A stretch of 15,366 bases of DNA, from positions 1 to 15,366 of the forward strand of contig JAJDYK010000313.1 in the NCBI GenBank assembly GCA_022825185.1, read 5' to 3'. Origin of the DNA: Candidatus Latescibacterota bacterium. GTDB taxonomy: Bacteria; Latescibacterota; UBA2968; UBA8231. The notes under the pieces are model-generated. The model saw nothing but the letters and a program-made list of their open reading frames with translations. It did not search any database and was not told the origin of the DNA. The position numbers and the translations under genes are program-made. Positions 1 to 5,883 of the stretch are shown here, in pieces (positions within the stretch are counted from its first letter, which is position 1; each line of letters opens with the position of its first letter).

Positions 1-1
1 G

Positions 2-445
2 CGCGAGGTGTTGCGCGAGGACTTGGGCGGCACCTATGGGGTCTGGGTCAGCAGCAGCGGCTCGCACTACCCGGACGAGAAGTATCGCATCTCCATCTCC
101 TTCGGCAGCGATCCCGACCGCGTCGAGGAACTGACGCAGGTGATCTTCGAGCAGATCGACAGCCTAAAAACCGTCGGCACCACCGACCTTTATGTCGATA
201 AGGTCAAGGAAATGCGCAAACGCCAGCGCGAAACAGACCTCAAGGAGAACAGCTTCTGGGTTGGGTCGCTGGCGTCGCTCGACTTCAACGGGGTCGATCC
301 GCGGCTGCTGGTTCAGTATCCAGCGTTGGTCGATTCACTGACGGTGGAGGCTGTGCAGCAGTCAGCGCAGAAGTATTTCAACATGGATCGCTACGTGCGG
401 GTGGTGCTTTATCCGGAGGAGGGGGAAGAATCGGAGGGAGAGTAG
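2..445 (+). CDS. M16-family zinc metallopeptidase, C-terminal fragment (5' end outside window)
   Basis: The reading frame is open from the window edge (first full codon at position 2) to a TAG at 443-445, so this is the last ~147 residues of a longer protein. The fragment starts with ...REVLREDLGGTYGVWV and continues with a region rich in beta strand and helix ending in YVRVVLYPEEGEE. An L-G-G-T-Y-[SG]-V motif after 'RE.L' is typical of the C-terminal, non-catalytic half of M16 peptidases (pitrilysin/insulinase, PqqL type). There it forms part of the peptide-binding clamp. The zinc motif HxxEH lies in the N-terminal half of such proteins and would be outside this window, so activity cannot be judged. 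The very acidic tail (EEGEESEGE) looks like a simple terminal extension. It converges with the small gene at 529-726. The family call rests on one motif and general fold appearance. Confidence 0.8.
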   Translation, partial: REVLREDLGGTYGVWVSSSGSHYPDEKYRISISFGSDPDRVEELTQVIFEQIDSLKTVGTTDLYVDKVKEMRKRQRETDLKENSFWVGSLASLDFNGVDPRLLVQYPALVDSLTVEAVQQSAQKYFNMDRYVRVVLYPEEGEESEGE

Positions 446-474
446 CGCTACGCGGTATCGTATATTCTGTCGCC

Positions 475-504
475 GTCGGCCCAAGCTGGTTTGGTTGGGC
501 CGAC
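475..504. terminator. 10-bp perfect inverted repeat between convergent genes, probable bidirectional transcription stop
   Basis: GTCGGCCCAA (475-484) is followed by a 10-base loop and its exact reverse complement TTGGGCCGAC (495-504). It lies in the 83-bp gap between the stop of the M16-type gene (+) and the stop of the small coiled-coil gene (-), where a shared terminator would be expected. Neither flank carries a T-run, so this is not a textbook intrinsic terminator. It could act as an mRNA 3'-end stabiliser or a weak or Rho-assisted stop. Confidence 0.5.
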
Positions 505-528
505 AGTGCAGTGGAATTAGACAGGAGC

Positions 529-726
529 TTACGAAGGCCAGAATCGCAACGCGATATTCAGCAGAGCTAAACCAGAAGTCATCGCGATAAGGAACACCCG
601 GAAGCTGCCCTTGAGCTCGGCAATCTCAGCCCTTAACTCAGCAAGGTCTGCTTTAGTAGCGAGATGGTCGCACACGCCTTCAAGCCTTGCTAGGCGTTCT
701 TCAATCGTTGGAGGAGCAGTAGCCAT
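529..726 (-). CDS. Small coiled-coil protein with one C-terminal membrane segment (65 aa)
   Basis: The product begins MATAPPTIEERLARLEGVCDH. Residues ~8-40 form a heptad-like amphipathic helix (L-x-x-L, 'LATKADLAELRAEIAELKG'). It is followed by a hydrophobic segment at ~42-62 (FRVFLIAMTSGLALLNIAL) and a short RFWPS tail. This layout is seen in many small bacterial proteins loosely resembling DUF1640/CCDC90-type or phage haemolysin XhlA-type membrane-anchored coiled coils. No specific function can be assigned. The start was set at the ATG at 724-726 because AAAGGAGAT stands about 8 bases upstream. The frame stays open to 855, but that extension would run through the terminator and promoter at 757-848. 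It has its own predicted promoter with an operator-like palindrome, so it is probably a separately regulated single gene. Confidence 0.72.
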   Translation of the reverse strand: MATAPPTIEERLARLEGVCDHLATKADLAELRAEIAELKGSFRVFLIAMTSGLALLNIALRFWPS

Positions 727-756
727 TGTCGTTGATCTCCTTTTGTTGGGGTTGGG

Positions 757-774
757 CTGTATGTGAACATACAG
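757..774. promoter_or_regulatory. Palindromic operator candidate CTGTATGT-GA-ACATACAG
   Basis: Two perfect 8-base arms (757-764 and 767-774) flank a 2-base centre. The palindrome covers the predicted -10 box of the promoter driving the small coiled-coil gene (start at 726), so a dimeric repressor bound here would block that promoter. It resembles an SOS box in ending CTGT...ACAG, but the spacing is 10 instead of the 8 of the enterobacterial LexA site. LexA control is therefore possible in a distant lineage but not established. The AT-rich palindrome stands out from the surrounding GC-rich DNA. Confidence 0.55.
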
Positions 775-795
775 GACGAGATAGAACCGCGTCAA
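766..795 (-). promoter_or_regulatory. Sigma70-like promoter for the small coiled-coil gene
   Basis: Read on the minus strand: a -35 box TTGACG (790-795; 5 of 6 to consensus), an 18-base spacer, and a -10 box TATGTT (766-771; 4 of 6). An A/T tract immediately upstream could serve as an UP element and is the T-run of the preceding terminator. The predicted transcription start falls around 758-760, leaving a leader of roughly 30 bases that contains the strong AAAGGAGAT ribosome site. The expected orientation and distance support it, but the -10 match is only moderate. Confidence 0.5.
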
Positions 796-796
796 T

Positions 797-848
797 AAAA
801 AGGACGCCGCATCAAATGTTGAGCTTCTTAACATGTCATCGGCGTCTT
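797..848 (-). terminator. Intrinsic terminator of the ABC transporter/GNAT operon
   Basis: On the minus strand, GACGCCG (840-846) pairs perfectly with CGGCGTC (803-809), and an inner ATGTT/AACAT pairing extends the structure. CTTTTT (T-run at 797-801) follows directly. It sits 22 bases downstream of the stop codon of the last gene of the leftward operon (870) and just ahead of the -35 box of the next gene. Position, GC-rich stem and T-tract together make this the best-supported terminator in the window. Confidence 0.75.
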
Positions 849-869
849 CACTCACAATAGAAACCCATC

Positions 870-1208
870 CTACATTAACCGATCGGCCAACGCCTGTAAT
901 TGCCCCTCGTCAGGATTCGGCCCGACCAACGCGATCTCTGCATTCCCCTCGCCCTTTATTGCAACCGCAACCTGCTTCGACCGCACGCCCTCAACCACGA
1001 TCTCCCGCACCGCCGCTCGCGCCTTCGCTTCGACGCCGCTGCCGAGAAAAACCTTCGCCGAAACCTCGCCCATCGAATCCTTGCGCGCCCCCTTTTCAAA
1101 ATACTTTCGCTTCTTTCGCTCGTCGCTCCGTTTGAACACCACGCCCGCCACCCCTTCCAACACCATCAGCAAATCATCCGTATCCCGACCCGACAAATAG
1201 AGTATCAT
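870..1208 (-). CDS. Hypothetical protein, 112 aa, translationally coupled to the GNAT gene
   Basis: The product is MILYLSGRDTDDLLMVLEG...ALADRLM, and I do not recognise a family. It has an N-terminal strand-like stretch (MILYL) and a short hydrophobic helix (LLMVLEGVAGVVF). A strongly basic patch follows at ~22-43 (FKRSDERKKRKYFEKGARK), then alternating strand/helix segments with many Val and Ala, suggesting a small soluble alpha/beta protein. No signal peptide or clear membrane segment is seen. The start was set at the ATG at 1206-1208, which overlaps the TGA of the upstream GNAT gene by one base (TGATG), an arrangement typical of translational coupling. An in-frame codon further upstream (1256) would place the start deep inside the GNAT gene. 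It is the last gene before the terminator at 797-848. Confidence 0.6.
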   Translation of the reverse strand: MILYLSGRDTDDLLMVLEGVAGVVFKRSDERKKRKYFEKGARKDSMGEVSAKVFLGSGVEAKARAAVREIVVEGVRSKQVAVAIKGEGNAEIALVGPNPDEGQLQALADRLM

Positions 1209-2242
1209 CAGTCCACCACCGATCCGTCGGCTTGAAAACTCCCCTTGTTTTCCCACACTTCGACGTCAACCCAACCCGTCTGCGCCCGATCCGCAGCGAC
1301 CCGCTGCTTTAAGGTAGCACTGCAACGGAAGCCAGCCGCAGTCAGAGCAGCAGCTTTGGGCTGCAACCCAGCGTCACAATAGGCCAAGCACATGTGGCTC
1401 TCCGGTAGCTCTAGCGCCTGAAGCAAGGCGGCCCCCTCGTCCCAAAAGGCCGGATGGCAATACAGGTCAACCAAGCAGGCATCGGGCCACAGCGGATGGT
1501 CGGACCACATGGCCCAGCCCACTACGGCGCGGGTTTCCTGTTGCACCAGAGCCAGCGCACGGGGCGGAAGGCCGTCTGCGTCGCGTTCCAAACAGTCCTG
1601 CAGCAAGGGCAGCAAAGGCCCCTCGGTGGAGCGGCGACCCCACATACCCAAGCCAGCGCCGCGCACAACGCCGGGAAAAGCACCCAAAAACAGAGGGATC
1701 GAAACAGGCCAGTGCAGCCAGCCAACCGGTTCTATAGCCGTATAACCCGGCGCGAAATAATCCCCCTCGAATTCGTCTTGCGAAGTGCTGTAATAGTCCA
1801 TATAACCACTTTCCGGCTCGACCCCGGCAAAGCCATTAACCCGATAAATGTGATAGGGCGGCGTATCGTAACCCGTGCCCAAGAACAGGGCTTGGCCGCC
1901 GCGCTGCCTAAAATGTTCCATGAGACAGGCCATCAGTTGCATGGCAGCTCCTTGGCGGCGGTCTTCGGGGCGGGTGTACACGTGGCCGAGCAGCCCCACG
2001 CCTCGGTATTCAATGGTCATTATATTGGCAAAGGGAACACCATCGCGGTGCAGCAGGTAAAAGAAGACATCGAGACCAGTCTCGATGCGCAGCACCTGTT
2101 CGTTGCCCCAGCGCCAAGACGGACCTTTGTGACTCAATAGGGTTTCGACGCGTTCGGCCCAGTCGAGATCAGGGCCTTGCACGACGCCGGCTTGTATGAC
2201 TTCACCGGATTTGAGCGTGATGCGGTCTAACGGTTGGTACAT
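1208..2242 (-). CDS. GNAT-family N-acetyltransferase with a degenerate second GNAT half (344 aa)
   Basis: It is predicted to transfer an acetyl group from acetyl-CoA to an amine substrate in the cytoplasm. The first half (~45-150) shows GNAT order: a strand VFFYLLHRDGVPFANIMTIEY, then GHVYTRPEDRRQGAAMQLM (~86-104). R95-R96-Q97-G98-A99-A100 there is the pyrophosphate-binding R/Q-x-x-G-x-A/G motif. LFLGTGYDTPPYHIYRVNGF (~119-138) is the usual end of the domain. The second half (~225-345) repeats the outline (LALVQQETRAVVGWAMW, CLVDLYCHPAFWDEGAALLQAL, KAAALTAAGF) without a good CoA loop, so it is probably structural. The length is about twice a single GNAT domain. The start ATG is at 2240-2242, with a weak GAGG upstream. 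It follows the permease gene by 45 bases and overlaps the next gene, so it appears to be part of the transport operon. The substrate could be an aminosugar or other transported compound, but this is inferred from context only. Confidence 0.85.
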   Translation of the reverse strand: MYQPLDRITLKSGEVIQAGVVQGPDLDWAERVETLLSHKGPSWRWGNEQVLRIETGLDVFFYLLHRDGVPFANIMTIEYRGVGLLGHVYTRPEDRRQGAAMQLMACLMEHFRQRGGQALFLGTGYDTPPYHIYRVNGFAGVEPESGYMDYYSTSQDEFEGDYFAPGYTAIEPVGWLHWPVSIPLFLGAFPGVVRGAGLGMWGRRSTEGPLLPLLQDCLERDADGLPPRALALVQQETRAVVGWAMWSDHPLWPDACLVDLYCHPAFWDEGAALLQALELPESHMCLAYCDAGLQPKAAALTAAGFRCSATLKQRVAADRAQTGWVDVEVWENKGSFQADGSVVD

Positions 2243-2287
2243 GTCAGGTCTTTGCCTCGTTCTTAGCTCTTGTCAACCGCTTACGTA

Positions 2288-3247
2288 CTAACCTCCACTC
2301 CGCCCCCCATACAAATCCCGCACCCGGCTCACCACCACGGCCAACAGGATAATCGACCCCAAAAACGCCTGTTCGTAATAGACGTTGGCCTCCAGCATCA
2401 CCAAGCCGTTTTTGATGAGGACGATGATAACCGCCCCTAACAGCAGGCCCAGCGCCGAGATGCGCCCGCCCGCCAGCCCCGTCCCCCCGACAATAGCCAC
2501 CGCAAAGCTGGTAATCAGCCAGTCTTTACCCGTCGCCGGTTGCGCCGAGCCCATCCGCGAGACCCACAACACCGCAGCCAGCGCCCCCACACCACCCGAC
2601 AGCACATGCGACAGCAAAATCATCCGATCGGTCTTGATCCCCGCCAGCCGAGCCGCCTCCTGATTCCCCCCGGTCGCCAACAGCCGCCGCCCGAAAACCG
2701 TGTGCCGAAATGCGTAGTGCGTCGCCAGCAGCACCAGCCCCATCGTCCAGAACAAATTCGACAGCCCCAAAAACTTCTGCCGCCCCAAAAACGTAAATTC
2801 CCGAGGAATGTCCGTGTAGGCATAGCCTTCGGAAAACCCATGCACTAGCCCTGTAAAGACAAAAAGCGTGGCCAGCGTGGCGATAAAGGAATTGATCTGC
2901 AACCGCGTGATGATGACGCCGTTGACCCACCCAGCCGCTCCCCCAATCCCCAGCGCCACCAACGCCGCTAACCACCCTGGCAAACCCAACACCTGAATGC
3001 AGTACCCAGTGGTAATGGTCGCCAAGCCGCCGATGGCCCCCACGGACAGATTCATCCCCCCGGCGACCAGTACCAGCGCCTGAGCCAACGCCACCAACAC
3101 GGAGAACGCAACGATCCGGGAGATGTTGAAGAGGTTGTACGCCGACAGAAAGCTCTCCGAGCTGAGCGCACATCCCACAAACAGCAACCCCGCCGACAAG
3201 GCGATCCCCGCGTCATTGTGCCGCATGAGTCTGCGTAGGTATTCCAT
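2288..3247 (-). CDS. Sugar ABC transporter permease, RbsC type (319 aa)
   Basis: This is the inner-membrane channel subunit of a carbohydrate-uptake (CUT2/ribose-type) ABC importer, expected to work as a homodimer with the binding protein and double ATPase encoded just upstream. The sequence is hydrophobic throughout, with about 8-10 predicted membrane segments. It carries family signatures: VLVALAQALVLVAGGMNLSVGAIGGLA near the N-terminal third, VNGVIITRLQINSFIATLAT in the middle, the cytoplasmic coupling loop GRRLLATGGNQEAARLAGI, and SFAVAIVGGTGLAGGRISALGLLLGA towards the end. Length is normal for the family. The ATG at 3245-3247 lies two bases after the ATPase stop. A TTG at 3251-3253, which overlaps that stop by 4 bases, would add two residues. 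Neither has a clear Shine-Dalgarno sequence, which suggests translational coupling. Confidence 0.93.
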   Translation of the reverse strand: MEYLRRLMRHNDAGIALSAGLLFVGCALSSESFLSAYNLFNISRIVAFSVLVALAQALVLVAGGMNLSVGAIGGLATITTGYCIQVLGLPGWLAALVALGIGGAAGWVNGVIITRLQINSFIATLATLFVFTGLVHGFSEGYAYTDIPREFTFLGRQKFLGLSNLFWTMGLVLLATHYAFRHTVFGRRLLATGGNQEAARLAGIKTDRMILLSHVLSGGVGALAAVLWVSRMGSAQPATGKDWLITSFAVAIVGGTGLAGGRISALGLLLGAVIIVLIKNGLVMLEANVYYEQAFLGSIILLAVVVSRVRDLYGGRSGG

Positions 3248-3249
3248 AG

Positions 3250-4758
3250 TCAATTCAGATGAAGGCCGATGCGGCGGCTTACCTCATCGTAGCTCAAGCC
3301 CTGCTCGTGGATCTCGGCGATCTCGTGGACAACCTGCTTGTCTTTAAAGACGAGAATCCGCCCCGCCAAGCCGATGATCTCCGGCATGTCCGACGAGATC
3401 AAAATGATGGCCTTGCCTTCTTTAGCCGCCAAGTCCCAGAGCAAGCGATGGATCTGTGCCTTGGCTTGGATATCCACCCCGACGGTCGGCTCATCGACGA
3501 TCAGGATGTCGCAGCCGGCGGCCAGCCACTTGCCCAAGCTGACTTTCTGCTGATTGCCGCCGCTGAGGTTGTTTACCTCCTGCTCCAAACCCGTCGTGCG
3601 AATATCCAGCGCCGCGACCAGCGCCTGTGCGGCTTGAGTCTCCGCCCGGTCGTCAATCCGGCGCGTGAACTTGCCGACGATCCGCTCCCATATGGTAATG
3701 CCTAAATTGGTCCGCACGGCTGATTCCAGTAGTAGGCCCTCTTCTTTGCGGTTTTCGGTTACGTAGCCCATGCTGTACTTGTACAGGCTGTCGGCCACCG
3801 AGCCGATCCGCGCTTTGGCTCCGTGGATATAGACGGCACCGCGCTCGGCCTGCTCAGCCCCGACCAACAGCCGCGCCAACTCGGTGCGCCCGGCTCCCAC
3901 CAAGCCGTACAAACCCAAAATCTCGCCAGCGTAGAGCGAAAAGCTCACCTCGTGCGCCCGGTCAGGTGCATACAACTCCTCAACCCTGAGCACCTCCCGC
4001 GTCCGATCCACCGCTGGCATACCAAACGAAGCCGTCTCCGCCCGCCGGCCGATCATCATCTCGATCAACTCGGCGCGCGGCAGCCCGGCCAACTCCCTCG
4101 TGCCCACATGTCGCCCGTCCCGCAATACGCTGACTTGGTCGCCGATCTGATAGACCTCGTCGAACTTGTGCGAGACAAAGACGATGGCCACGCCCGCCTC
4201 CTGCAACTGGCGCAAAATGCCAAACAAGCGGGCCGCTTCGTGCTCGGTAAGCGACGACGTCGGCTCGTCTAATAGCAAGACTCGCGCCTCGGCCGACAGC
4301 ACCCGGGCGATCTGCACGAGTTGCTTGTGCGCCGCGCTTAAATCGCCAATGGGCGCTTGCGGGTCAATGTCCAACCCGACCCGCGCCATCGCCGCCCGCG
4401 CCTGATCGTCGAGCCGCGGCCAGTCGAGACGGCCCCAGCGGCTGAAGCCGTCTAACTTGTCGAGCATGATGTTCTCGGCGACGCTGGCCTCGGCCACCAC
4501 TTGGATCTCCTGATGGACCAAGCCAATGCCGCGGTCGAGGCAATCGCGGCAGTTGCGCACGCGCAGCGGCGCACCGTCGAAGAGCATCTGCCCAGCGTCG
4601 GGCTGGTATATCCCGGTGACAATTTTGAGCAGGGTGCTCTTACCCGCGCCGTTCTCGCCGACTAAGGCGTGGATCTGGCCCGGTTGGAATGAGAGCGACA
4701 CATCGTCCAGTGCCCGGACGCCGGGGAAGCGCTTGCTGATGGATTGCAGTTCGAGCAC
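3250..4758 (-). CDS. Sugar ABC transporter ATP-binding protein, RbsA/MglA type, two NBDs (502 aa)
   Basis: It powers uptake by the RbsC-type permease. Two nucleotide-binding domains lie in tandem. The first has Walker A GENGAGKST (34-42), a variant signature LSAAHKQ (140-146), Walker B VLLLDEP (160-166) and an H-loop SH (~196-197). The second has a degenerate Walker A, GLVGAGRTE (285-293), as is normal in CUT2 ATPases, a canonical signature LSGGNQQ (398-404) and Walker B ILIVDEPTVGVD (418-429). Length of about 500 residues is standard. The start is a GTG at 4756-4758, three bases after the binding-protein stop, with no obvious ribosome site, so coupling to the upstream gene is likely. The substrate cannot be assigned: ribose, xylose, galactose, inositol and autoinducer-2 transporters all share this architecture. 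Confidence 0.95.
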   Translation of the reverse strand: MLELQSISKRFPGVRALDDVSLSFQPGQIHALVGENGAGKSTLLKIVTGIYQPDAGQMLFDGAPLRVRNCRDCLDRGIGLVHQEIQVVAEASVAENIMLDKLDGFSRWGRLDWPRLDDQARAAMARVGLDIDPQAPIGDLSAAHKQLVQIARVLSAEARVLLLDEPTSSLTEHEAARLFGILRQLQEAGVAIVFVSHKFDEVYQIGDQVSVLRDGRHVGTRELAGLPRAELIEMMIGRRAETASFGMPAVDRTREVLRVEELYAPDRAHEVSFSLYAGEILGLYGLVGAGRTELARLLVGAEQAERGAVYIHGAKARIGSVADSLYKYSMGYVTENRKEEGLLLESAVRTNLGITIWERIVGKFTRRIDDRAETQAAQALVAALDIRTTGLEQEVNNLSGGNQQKVSLGKWLAAGCDILIVDEPTVGVDIQAKAQIHRLLWDLAAKEGKAIILISSDMPEIIGLAGRILVFKDKQVVHEIAEIHEQGLSYDEVSRRIGLHLN

Positions 4759-4761
4759 GAA

Positions 4762-5775
4762 TCAGCGGGGCGGGCTGAGATATTTGGTCTCCAACTCGCC
4801 CATAATCTGCGTGGTGATGGCCCTGACTTCGTCCTCGAAGGTATCGACGTTATCCTTAGTCACCAGCACCGTGCCCGAGTTGATGAAGTAGCGGTCGGGA
4901 TTGGCCTGCCAGCCGTCGAGCAGATAGTTCAGGAGAGCGCACGTGATATAGCCGTGGCCGTAGGGATTCTGCGAGACGGTCGCGTCGATGGCCCCCTCGC
5001 GGATCGCGTCGAGCACCACCGAGTCCGTGTCGATGCCGACGAAGTGGATGCGCTTGTTATCTGGGGTTTGGTTCCACTCCGACAGAATGATCGCCGCGGC
5101 CACGGTCGGCGTGTACCCCGTACAAATCACGCCGTCGATCTCCTCGATCCGAGCCGAAAGCGCGTCTTGGATTTTGGCCGTGCTGGTCTCAATCGACTCC
5201 ATGCCGGCGATTTCCTGGATTATCTGTACCTCTGGGTATTTGGCCACCGCCGCTTCGACGCCTTCTTTGCGCAGGATGGTATTGGGGTCTTCGACCAGTT
5301 CGAGCACGTTGAGGATGTTGCCCTTGCCGCCCATAAAGCCGATCAGCGCCTCAGTCGCCTCCATCGCCGCCTGCTTGACATCGGTCGCCACGCAAAACGA
5401 CGCGGGCGTCGGCAGCGTCGTCGGCGCTCCATAGCTTACTACATAGGCCCCGTTTTGCACCAATTCCTCGTAAAGTCCGTTGGCGGCGCTGGCGTCGGCT
5501 GGGTAGAGCGAGAAGCCCTTGTAGCCCTGAGCTGCCAGCGGCTCAACGTTGGCGTTTTCGTTGTCCTGGGTCCAGTTTTGGCCGATCTGGCGCTTGATCT
5601 TGATCCCGGTGTCGCGCTCGTAACCGATCACCCCTTTTTGCACCTCTTCGACATAGGGGTGGACCATCAGGGCGTACCAGACGATTCTCTTCTCCGTGGG
5701 CTTGTCGCCCGATTCGCTGGATCCACCGCAGCCAGCGACAACGAGCGCAGCGGCCCAAATTAGTAACAGGCGCAT
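4762..5775 (-). CDS. Periplasmic sugar-binding lipoprotein of the ABC importer (337 aa)
   Basis: This is the first gene of the transport operon. The N-terminus MRLLLIWAAALVVAGC is a lipoprotein signal with lipobox V-A-G-C (C16), followed by a Gly/Ser/Asp-rich linker. Residues ~30-315 read as a two-lobe periplasmic-binding fold of the RbsB/Peripla_BP_4 class. Typical segments are the first strand/helix IVWYALMVHPYVEEVQKGV, AAQGYKGFSLYPADA, EIDGVICTGYTPTVAAAIILSEW, IHFVGIDTDSVVLDAIREGAIDATVSQNPYGHGY and ALLNYLLDGW. The last two include the ligand-contact D in 'GIDTD' and the Q-P/N-P motif near the hinge. The start is an ATG at 5773-5775 preceded by AAAGGAGAG with about 8-base spacing, the strongest ribosome site of the operon. 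High expression of the binding protein would fit that. The ligand is unknown. Confidence 0.93.
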   Translation of the reverse strand: MRLLLIWAAALVVAGCGGSSESGDKPTEKRIVWYALMVHPYVEEVQKGVIGYERDTGIKIKRQIGQNWTQDNENANVEPLAAQGYKGFSLYPADASAANGLYEELVQNGAYVVSYGAPTTLPTPASFCVATDVKQAAMEATEALIGFMGGKGNILNVLELVEDPNTILRKEGVEAAVAKYPEVQIIQEIAGMESIETSTAKIQDALSARIEEIDGVICTGYTPTVAAAIILSEWNQTPDNKRIHFVGIDTDSVVLDAIREGAIDATVSQNPYGHGYITCALLNYLLDGWQANPDRYFINSGTVLVTKDNVDTFEDEVRAITTQIMGELETKYLSPPR

Positions 5776-5798
5776 GTAGGCTCTCCTTTCGGCCTTTC

Positions 5799-5829
5799 AA
5801 TATAACCATCCCCACACCTCTTGAGCCAA
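5799..5829 (-). promoter_or_regulatory. Possible promoter/operator ahead of the ABC operon
   Basis: In the 108-bp gap before the binding-protein gene, the minus strand has TTGGCT (5824-5829), a long 19-base spacer, and TATATT (5799-5804; 5 of 6 to the -10 consensus). A 5-bp inverted repeat GCCAA-N7-TTGGC (5825-5841) overlaps the -35 position and might be a regulator site, as sugar operons are usually controlled. The strong ribosome site (5781-5789) lies downstream in the expected place. The spacer is longer than ideal, so this is a weak call. No clear terminator for the upstream glycosyltransferase gene (stop at 5884) is visible in the same gap. Confidence 0.3.
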
Positions 5830-5883
5830 TCCCCGCTTGGCCTACTTACGCTATCTAAACCCGCACTCAGAAGATGAGAGTAC

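Noticed and set aside
757..774. Standard enterobacterial LexA box
   Set aside because: The CTGT and ACAG ends are 10 bases apart instead of 8, so only a generic palindromic operator is claimed.
727..855. N-terminal extension of the small coiled-coil protein up to 855
   Set aside because: It would cover the terminator hairpin, the promoter and the palindrome, while a strong AAAGGAGAT site marks the ATG at 726.
833..1235. Two plus-strand frames rich in Pro, Arg and Ser
   Set aside because: They lie antisense to the 112-residue gene, show low-complexity composition typical of shadow frames in GC-rich DNA, and have no ribosome site.
2243..2287. TTGACA at 2271-2276 (minus strand) as an internal promoter for the GNAT gene
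   Set aside because: A perfect -35 hexamer, but no acceptable -10 box follows at 16-18 bases and the start site would fall almost on the ATG.
4744..5763. Long plus-strand frame (339 codons) opposite the binding-protein gene
   Set aside because: It is antisense to a clear sugar-binding lipoprotein. The Arg/His/Asp-rich translation lacks any family feature.
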